Assembly: GCA_015485845.1 (NCBI GenBank)
Contig: WFSU01000108.1
Span: forward strand, 1-9,107
Reading direction: 5' to 3'
Source of the DNA: Nitratifractor sp.
GTDB taxonomy: Bacteria > Campylobacterota > Campylobacteria > Campylobacterales > Sulfurovaceae
Length of the DNA: 9,107 nucleotides
Positions 1 through 4,185 of this stretch are shown here, piece by piece. The notes beneath the pieces are model-generated. The model ran no database searches. It had not been told where the DNA came from and worked only from the letters and a program-made list of their open reading frames with translations. The first letter of the stretch is position 1, and each line of letters begins with the position of its first letter. The position numbers were made by a program, and so were the translations under genes.

Positions 1-1643
1 CCGTTGGCATTTCGCGCGGCGCGTCCGGCGGTCTGGATGAGAGCGGTTTCGCTCCGCAGAAACCCTTCTTTGTCGGCATCAAGGATCGCGACGAGGGAGA
101 CTTCGGGGAGATCCAGCCCTTCCCGGAGCAGGTTGATCCCCACCAGCACATCGAATTCGCCCAGCCGCAACGATCGGATGATTTGGTTGCGCTCGATGGC
201 ATCGAGGTCGGAGTGCATGTACTGGACTTTGAGTCCGAGGTCATTATAGTAGGTGCTGAACTCTTCGGCCATTTTCTTGGTTAGCACTGTTACGAGGACA
301 CGCTCATTTTTGGCAACGACCTCTTTGATCCGATCGTGGAGATTTTCGACCTGATATTCGCTGTCAATCACTTCGATCTCGGGGTCGAGCAGTCCGGTGG
401 GGCGTACCACTTGCTCGGCGATCACCTCGGAGAGATCGGTTTCGATCTCATTGGGGGTGGCGGAGACGAAGAGGTAGTGGGGTGCTTTATTAATGTATTC
501 GTCAAACATCAATGGTCGATTGTCCAGAGCACTTGGCAGTCGGAACCCATACTCGACAAGCACCTCCTTGCGGCTGCGGTCTCCGGCGTACATCCCTCGA
601 AACTGGGGCAGGCTCACATGGGATTCATCGACGATGACGAGGTAGTCGCGCCCCATCGCTTCAAAATAATCCATCATCGAGTAGGGGGTTTCACCGGGCG
701 CTTTGCCCGTCAGATGCCGGGAGTAGTTTTCGATCCCTTTGCACATCCCCGTCGCTTCGATCATCTCGAGGTCAAACTCCACCCGCTGTTTGAGCCGCTG
801 GTACTCTACCATCTTGTCCAGCCGTTTGAGCTGGTCGAGCCGCTCTCCGAGCTCCTCTTCGATGCTTTTGACCGCACGGGCGAGTTTCTCCTGAGAGACG
901 ATGAACTGGTTGGCGGCGTAGATCACCACTTCGTCCAGGGGGGGCTCTTTCTCCCCGGTGAGGGTATTGAACCGATAGATCGATTCCACTTCGTCGCCAA
1001 AAAACTCCACCCGGACGGCCATCTCTTCATAGTACGCCGGGTAAATGTCCACCACTTCGCCGTTGACCCGGAAGTCCCCCCGGTCAAAAAACGCATCGTT
1101 ACGTTTGTACCCCATCTCGACGAGCTTGAGCAGGAGTGCGCGTTGGGAGTACTCTTCGCCCACGACGATCTTCTGGACGATGCTGCGGTAGTCTTCGGGG
1201 GAGCCGAGTCCATAGTTGGCTGAGACGGAGGCGATGACGATCACATCGTCATGACTCAGCAGATTGGCCGTGGTGCTCAGCCGCAGCCGTTCGAGCTCCT
1301 CGTTGATCGCGCTGTCTTTTTCGATAAACAGATCCTGCCGGGGGATGTACGCCTCGGGCTGGTAGTAGTCGTAGTAGCTGATAAAGTACTCGACATGGTT
1401 GTTAGGGAAAAAGGAACGAAACTCACTGTAGAGCTGTGCAGCGAGGGTTTTGTTGTGGGTCATGATGAGGGTGGGCTTCTGCGTCGCCTCGATGATCTTG
1501 GCCATCGTATACGTCTTGCCTGATCCGGTGACCCCGACAAGGGTCTGGTAGCGGTTGCCGGTGTTGATGGAGTCGGAGAGCGCTTTGATTGCCGCTGGTT
1601 GATCACCGGCAGGAGCATAAGAGCTGCTTACAGAGAATTTCAT
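1..1643 (-). CDS. uvrB: UvrABC excinuclease subunit B, C-terminal end outside window
   Basis: UvrB is the damage-verifying ATPase of nucleotide excision repair: it is loaded by UvrA and recruits UvrC for the dual incision. The visible 547 residues start MKFSVSSSYAPAGDQP, the family's usual N-terminus. Walker A GVTGSGKT is at 37-44, the beta-hairpin motif YYDYYQPEAY that clamps one DNA strand at 90-99, the DESH box at 339-342, and helicase motif VI (QTAGRAARNAN) runs to the window edge. Relative to the usual length of about 660-670 residues, roughly 110-125 are missing, including the UVR motif that contacts UvrC. No good Shine-Dalgarno precedes the ATG, and a 54-bp tandem repeat array begins 17 bp upstream, so repeat DNA has probably replaced the original leader. 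The reading frame is intact throughout. Identification is certain. Confidence 0.98.
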   Translation of the reverse strand, partial: MKFSVSSSYAPAGDQPAAIKALSDSINTGNRYQTLVGVTGSGKTYTMAKIIEATQKPTLIMTHNKTLAAQLYSEFRSFFPNNHVEYFISYYDYYQPEAYIPRQDLFIEKDSAINEELERLRLSTTANLLSHDDVIVIASVSANYGLGSPEDYRSIVQKIVVGEEYSQRALLLKLVEMGYKRNDAFFDRGDFRVNGEVVDIYPAYYEEMAVRVEFFGDEVESIYRFNTLTGEKEPPLDEVVIYAANQFIVSQEKLARAVKSIEEELGERLDQLKRLDKMVEYQRLKQRVEFDLEMIEATGMCKGIENYSRHLTGKAPGETPYSMMDYFEAMGRDYLVIVDESHVSLPQFRGMYAGDRSRKEVLVEYGFRLPSALDNRPLMFDEYINKAPHYLFVSATPNEIETDLSEVIAEQVVRPTGLLDPEIEVIDSEYQVENLHDRIKEVVAKNERVLVTVLTKKMAEEFSTYYNDLGLKVQYMHSDLDAIERNQIIRSLRLGEFDVLVGINLLREGLDLPEVSLVAILDADKEGFLRSETALIQTAGRAARNAN

Positions 1644-1660
1644 AATGGCTGCACCATCAA

Positions 1661-1800
1661 ATTAGAAATTAGAAAGTAGAAATTAGAAGTTATTGTTTGC
1701 GTTACCTTTTGAGAATTAGAAATTAGAAGGTAGAAATTAGAAGTTATTGTTTGCATCACCCTTTGAAAGTTAGAAATTAGAAAGTAGCAATTAGAGGTTA
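1661..1800 (+). repeat. Tandem 54-bp repeat built from ATTAGAA heptads, about 2.6 copies
   Basis: Copies start at 1661, 1715 and 1769, exactly 54 bp apart. Each begins with four 7-bp units close to ATTAGAA (the third is AGTAGAA or GGTAGAA). In the first two copies the tail GTTATTGTTTGC follows, then a variable stretch. The third copy is more diverged and its tail is degraded to GTTAGGGGGTGT. The array fills the space between the stop of the four-helix-bundle gene and the uvrB start, so it would form the uvrB leader if the two minus-strand genes are co-transcribed. Confidence 0.9.
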
Positions 1801-1809
1801 GGGGGTGTG

Positions 1810-2172
1810 TCATTTGGTGCTATCCTTGTTTTTGATGGTTTTGGTGATGGAGACAAGTAGTCCAATGAGTTCCTTGTTGTCGGAGAGCATACTTTTGTGT
1901 ATAATGGGCGTGATGTAGTTGGTGTCTTTAAGGAGGTCAAGCCAGTATTTTGTTTCATTAGCTTCTTTGAGAGCTACCATGAGTTTATTTTGAAAATCAG
2001 CACGCGACTGAGCAAATTTTGATTCACTGATGAGTGCCCCTATTGCTGTCCCGGATCGTAACACCTGCTTGCTGAGGACAAATTCTCTGGATTCTTTATG
2101 AATATACTGAACCATTTTGACAATACGGATCGAAAAAGCATAACTTTTTACATAAAGGAAATTTTCATCCAT
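1810..2172 (-). CDS. Four-helix-bundle protein (23S rRNA intervening-sequence family)
   Basis: The 120-residue product fits the small 'four helix bundle protein' / S23 family (usually about 115-125 residues), encoded by intervening sequences in 23S rRNA genes of Leptospira, Coxiella and others and also found at ordinary chromosomal sites. The family signature is visible: an N-terminal helix beginning MDENFLYVKSYAFSIRIVKM, then the central segment SKQVLRSGTAIGALISES at about 34-51, followed by FQNKLMVALKEANETKYWLDLL. It relates structurally to Avd, the accessory protein of diversity-generating retroelements, but no reverse transcriptase or variable repeat is present here. The start at 2172 is preferred over an in-frame ATG at 2229 because AAGGA lies 7 bases upstream and an extended -10 box lies between the two. 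Its molecular function outside rRNA is unknown. It sits between inverted heptad repeats and may be cargo of a small element. Confidence 0.88.
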   Translation of the reverse strand: MDENFLYVKSYAFSIRIVKMVQYIHKESREFVLSKQVLRSGTAIGALISESKFAQSRADFQNKLMVALKEANETKYWLDLLKDTNYITPIIHKSMLSDNKELIGLLVSITKTIKNKDSTK

Positions 2173-2191
2173 AATTTTCCTTAAATTTCTA

Positions 2192-2241
2192 ATTTTACCG
2201 TTATTATACCATGACAAATATTGTACCATTTTACCGTTATT
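2192..2241 (-). promoter_or_regulatory. Extended -10 promoter inside a 14-bp direct repeat pair
   Basis: Read on the minus strand, TGGTATAAT (2211-2203) is a perfect extended -10 box about 30 bases before the ATG of the four-helix-bundle gene. No convincing -35 is seen, as is usual in Campylobacterota. Two identical 14-bp copies of AATAACGGTAAAAT (2241-2228 and 2205-2192, 36 bp apart) bracket the promoter; one overlaps the expected transcription start. They could bind a repressor or be a duplication scar. Confidence 0.6.
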
Positions 2242-2269
2242 TTCTAATTTCTAATTTCTAATTTCTAAT
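2242..2269 (-). repeat. Four perfect ATTAGAA heptads, inverted relative to 1661-1800
   Basis: Four uninterrupted TTCTAAT units on the plus strand, that is ATTAGAA on the minus strand, at 2242, 2249, 2256 and 2263. This is the right inverted partner of the array at 1661. The inward tail differs from the other copies: AATAACGGTAAA instead of the GTTATTGTTTGC type. Confidence 0.9.
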
Positions 2270-2320
2270 TCTTCAATGTTCTTCCGCTATCATAACAGCA
2301 AAACTATAGGAAGGAAGCCC

Positions 2321-2572
2321 ATGTCTGCCCTCGATCGTCTCAAAGAAAAAATCGAAACATGGAAAAAGCGTCTCGATGAGCTGGAGCAGGAAAACCGGGA
2401 GCTCAGAGAGCAGCTGGATCGTGCCGATGAAGGGGAGTTTGCCGATGAGACACTACTCGCGGAGCTGGCAGAGTGTCAGAATACGGTGACGGCGCTCAAA
2501 GAGGATATCGTAGAAAAAGATCAGGAGATCGAAGAGATCATCGCCAAAGTCGAAGCATTGATCGACGGATAA
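2321..2572 (+). CDS. Small acidic coiled-coil protein, function unknown
   Basis: The 83-residue product begins MSALDRLKEKIETWKKRLDE and is almost entirely charged heptad-type sequence with Leu/Ile at regular spacing. A first coiled coil spans about 3-37, a short acidic break (ADEGEFADE) follows, and a second runs about 44-81. There is no signal peptide or membrane segment, so it should be cytoplasmic and probably oligomeric. The start at 2321 is preferred over an in-frame ATG at 2276 because AGGAAGGAAG lies just upstream. The next gene follows after 12 bp, giving a likely two-gene operon. Coiled coils of this size recall the division protein ZapB, but I see no residue pattern that proves it. 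From memory, C. jejuni has two small hypothetical genes at this place beside uvrB, so it may be an old lineage-specific pair. Confidence 0.82.
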   Translation: MSALDRLKEKIETWKKRLDELEQENRELREQLDRADEGEFADETLLAELAECQNTVTALKEDIVEKDQEIEEIIAKVEALIDG

Positions 2573-2584
2573 TCGGAGGAAACC

Positions 2585-2809
2585 ATGAGAGACATAGCCC
2601 TGACCATAGACGGAGGCCGCTACAAGGCCAAAAACCTTGACGACACGTTCGCCGACTTTATCGAAAACGACCTGGCCAACGCCGATCTTCATCTCGATCG
2701 GGACAACAGTGCTGAGCAAATGTTTGTCGCCTATCTCCGCCTTGCCAGCCGTTGGTATAACTACGAAAGAGAGATCGATCAGATCCTTCATGACATGGAA
2801 AAAGAGTGA
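2585..2809 (+). CDS. Small conserved-looking protein, function unknown
   Basis: The 74-residue acidic product opens MRDIALTIDGGRYKAKNLDD: a short beta-hairpin-like segment (residues 3-16) followed by predicted helices (about 19-34 and 43-71, the latter containing FVAYLRLASRWYNYEREI). It has no cysteines, signal peptide or membrane span. GGAGG stands at a normal distance before the ATG, and only 12 bp separate it from the coiled-coil gene, so the two are almost certainly translated from one mRNA and may act together. The N-terminal strand pattern faintly recalls ZapA-type division proteins, but the protein is shorter and the resemblance is not enough to name it. The gene ends 14 bp before a duplicated TTGACA motif belonging to the next unit. 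Confidence 0.82.
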   Translation: MRDIALTIDGGRYKAKNLDDTFADFIENDLANADLHLDRDNSAEQMFVAYLRLASRWYNYEREIDQILHDMEKE

Positions 2810-2822
2810 TCGGTCAAAAGAG

Positions 2823-2901
2823 TTGACAATTTTTTGACAAATTTGCGTTATACTTCGTTCCGGATCAGTTGTTGAACTGATACCTAAACATACCCAAGGA
2901 G
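2823..2901 (+). promoter_or_regulatory. Promoter region, leader hairpin and strong RBS of the first prepilin gene
   Basis: TTGACAATTTT (2823) is followed at once by TTGACAAATTT (2834), a near-perfect 11-bp tandem duplication. A -10 like TATACT is at 2849-2854. Spacing to the two TTGACA boxes is 20 and 9, neither ideal, so the -35 assignment is uncertain. The leader then holds a perfect hairpin, ATCAGTT (2864-2870), loop GTTG, AACTGAT (2875-2881), and AAGGAG (2896-2901) six bases before the ATG. A hairpin near the 5' end of a pilin mRNA commonly stabilises it; that role is inferred here. Confidence 0.55.
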
Positions 2902-2907
2902 TTAATC

Positions 2908-3399
2908 ATGACTAACATGAGACGCGGTTTTACAATGATTGAGTTGATCTTCGTGATCGTTATTATCGGAATTTTGGCAGCAGTTGCCATTCCTAAATTG
3001 GCAGCCAACAGAGACGATGCTACAGCAGCTAAGTGTGTCCAGGATGTTTCATCCGTTATTTCTGAGGCTACAACAGAATACGCTAAACTTGGTTACACTA
3101 AGTTTCAAACTCTGACAATCGCTGATCTTACAAATGTCAATACTGGCGCGACAGGTAATGAAACTGGTTTGACTCAAGCAGGTACGGCACTTGTTAAATC
3201 CGGTTTGAACTATAACTGTGAAGGTGGAGAGGTAGTGGCTATTACCTTTGCTCAGAATGCAAGTGATTCTTCTATCTACGAGATGACTTTGGATACCAGT
3301 GGACAGAGCACCACAGTTCCTGCTGCGATCAAAGGAGCTAAGCTTCTTGAGAAAAATATGAATATTTCAGCCGGTGGATCAAAGGCAATTAAGCTCTAA
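2908..3399 (+). CDS. Prepilin-like protein with type IV pilin / type II secretion pseudopilin N-terminus
   Basis: The 163-residue product starts MTNMRRG, then FTMIELIFVIVIIGILAA. The prepilin peptidase site lies between Gly7 and Phe8, and the conserved glutamate is at mature position +5. The hydrophobic helix (about 8-30) should anchor the precursor in the inner membrane and then form the filament core. The rest is a small extracytoplasmic domain with only two cysteines, Cys43 and Cys104, likely a disulfide. The length suits a minor pilin or pseudopilin. AAGGAG six bases upstream supports the start. The strong RBS and leader hairpin suggest good expression, hinting at a major rather than minor subunit. 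A related prepilin gene follows 117 bp later, but no pilus ATPase, peptidase or secretin gene is near, so pilus, secretion or competence use cannot be decided. Confidence 0.93.
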   Translation: MTNMRRGFTMIELIFVIVIIGILAAVAIPKLAANRDDATAAKCVQDVSSVISEATTEYAKLGYTKFQTLTIADLTNVNTGATGNETGLTQAGTALVKSGLNYNCEGGEVVAITFAQNASDSSIYEMTLDTSGQSTTVPAAIKGAKLLEKNMNISAGGSKAIKL

Positions 3400-3433
3400 C
3401 CCCTTCGGGTACCGAAGCCCTTTTGGGCTCGGT
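3399..3433 (+). terminator. Overlapping hairpins after the first prepilin gene
   Basis: Directly after the stop, ACCC CTTC GGGT (3399-3410) can form a small hairpin. ACCGAAGCCC TTTT GGGCTCGGT (3411-3433) forms a stronger one with a single bulged A. A third pairing, CTTCGG with CCGAAG (3403-3408 / 3412-3417), excludes both. The T-rich stretch starts only about 16 bases later, so this is not a textbook Rho-independent terminator; it may act as a 3' stabiliser or partial terminator. Confidence 0.5.
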
Positions 3434-3462
3434 CATCTAAAAGAAATTGTTTTTTCTTATTT

Positions 3463-3484
3463 CCAAATAGAATTTGGTTATAAT
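3463..3484 (+). promoter_or_regulatory. Probable promoter of the second prepilin gene with adjacent inverted repeat
   Basis: TATAAT at 3479-3484 is a consensus -10 box, 32 bases before the start at 3517. Just before it lies the inverted repeat CCAAAT AGA ATTTGG (3463-3477), and a similar CAAATTTGG recurs at 3491-3499, overlapping the expected transcription start. This is an arrangement expected of an operator, but no regulator is known. No clear -35 box. Confidence 0.45.
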
Positions 3485-3516
3485 AAAAAACAAATTTGGC
3501 TTGGAGAAGGAACCAC

Positions 3517-3993
3517 ATGACTACAAATAATAGATCTGCTTTCACAATGATTGAATTGGTTCTTGTTATTGCCGTCATTGGGATACTCTCTGCTATAGCC
3601 ATACCAAAATTTGCCGGTGTCCGAGACGATGCCACTATCTCAAAAGCCAAATCCACACTTGCCTCTGTACGCAGCGCCATTGCAACCGAGCGGCAAAAAC
3701 GCATCCTAAAAGGTGATTTTACAACTATTGGTGATTTATCAAAAACCCATGGTGCGAATCAAATGATTTTTGATGCTTTCGATGGCAATGCATCGAATAC
3801 AGTTTTGGAATACGCACCGCGTGCATGTAAAAATGCATCACAGAGAGGCTGCTGGATCAGTCATAGTGCCACTTCATATGTTTATCGGATGCCCATATCC
3901 GGTGATGTGACTTTTACTTTGGCCAATCAACGCTTGACATGTGATCCAAATAATGTCACGACTGGAAAATACTGTAAGCGTCTCACCGAATAA
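3517..3993 (+). CDS. Second prepilin-like (pseudopilin) protein, four-cysteine type
   Basis: The 158-residue product begins MTTNNRSA followed by FTMIELVLVIAVIGILSAIA. Processing is expected between Ala8 and Phe9; alanine at -1 instead of glycine is frequent in Campylobacterota prepilins. Glutamate is at mature +5 and the hydrophobic helix spans about 9-30. The C-terminal domain carries Cys104, Cys112, Cys142 and Cys153, enough for two disulfides. The start at 3517 is preferred to the in-frame ATG at 3496 because GGAGAAGGA ends five bases before it. The first 30 mature residues resemble the preceding gene (IPKFAGVRDDAT versus IPKLAANRDDAT), but the C-terminal domains differ, so they are related but not redundant. 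As I recall, C. jejuni carries a prepilin-like gene just before priA, and this one may be the equivalent. Confidence 0.92.
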   Translation: MTTNNRSAFTMIELVLVIAVIGILSAIAIPKFAGVRDDATISKAKSTLASVRSAIATERQKRILKGDFTTIGDLSKTHGANQMIFDAFDGNASNTVLEYAPRACKNASQRGCWISHSATSYVYRMPISGDVTFTLANQRLTCDPNNVTTGKYCKRLTE

Positions 3994-4069
3994 AGGACAA
4001 TAAATATTTCCCTGTATTGTTGTGCTTTTCTGTTTCCGAACTTGGGAAAAATCTACCCGATAAAAAATA

Positions 4070-4078
4070 TGGTATAAT
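4070..4078 (+). promoter_or_regulatory. Extended -10 promoter upstream of priA
   Basis: TGGTATAAT is a perfect extended -10 box. The expected transcription start is about 4085, at or very near the ATG of the 28-codon ORF, so that ORF would be leaderless while priA has a leader of about 100 bases. The same TGGTATAAT occurs before the four-helix-bundle gene. No -35 box is evident. Confidence 0.6.
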
Positions 4079-4084
4079 CCTACC

Positions 4085-4171
4085 ATGAAAAATGAGATCA
4101 CAGAAAGATATGCACGTATAACAAAAGAATGTTTTTGGGAGTATCGCTTCACTGCCGGGGCTATCTCATAA
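4085..4171 (+). CDS. 28-codon ORF ahead of priA; gene remnant or leader peptide
   Basis: The frame reads MKNEITERYARITKECFWEY, then RFTAGAIS and a stop. The composition is that of a real soluble protein N-terminus (amphipathic helix with an aromatic end), not random sequence, but it stops at 28 codons, 14 bases before the proposed priA start. It has a strong extended -10 just upstream and no Shine-Dalgarno. Either it is the surviving 5' piece of a gene truncated next to priA, or a short upstream ORF coupled to priA translation. I cannot name the family. Confidence 0.4.
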   Translation: MKNEITERYARITKECFWEYRFTAGAIS

Positions 4172-4185
4172 GAGAAGAGAGATCT

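Larger units (their letters stand above)
1661..2269. mobile_element. Putative element with heptad inverted ends carrying a four-helix-bundle gene
   Basis: The left edge reads four ATTAGAA-like units on the plus strand; the right edge reads four perfect ATTAGAA units on the minus strand, so the ends are inverted. Between them lies a single gene, for a four-helix-bundle (23S rRNA intervening-sequence type) protein. The 7393-7554 element has the same plan without a gene. No transposase, target duplication or recombination site can be seen. That the whole unit moves is inference from this symmetry and from the known mobility of related genes inside 23S rRNA. Confidence 0.4.

Noticed and set aside
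336..1223. Long plus-strand open frame of 295 codons
   Set aside because: It lies antisense to uvrB, whose frame is intact with all helicase motifs. The plus-strand product is rich in His, Val and Asp, as expected from antisense reading of GC-rich coding DNA.
1661..1800. Possible CRISPR array because of regular 54-bp spacing
   Set aside because: The whole 54 bp repeats, including the part that would be spacer. There are under three copies, no unique spacers and no cas genes.
1810..2241. Diversity-generating retroelement, because the four-helix-bundle protein resembles Avd
   Set aside because: There is no reverse transcriptase, no template/variable repeat pair and no target protein gene in the window.
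2834..2850. Possible sigma-54 promoter (TTGAC followed by TTGC)
   Set aside because: The invariant GG of the -24 element reads GA, and the spacing is off.
4129..4185. ATG at 4129 as the PriA start
   Set aside because: The 19 extra residues do not resemble PriA, no ribosome binding site precedes this ATG, and it overlaps the 28-codon ORF. TTG at 4186 begins the conserved N-terminus.
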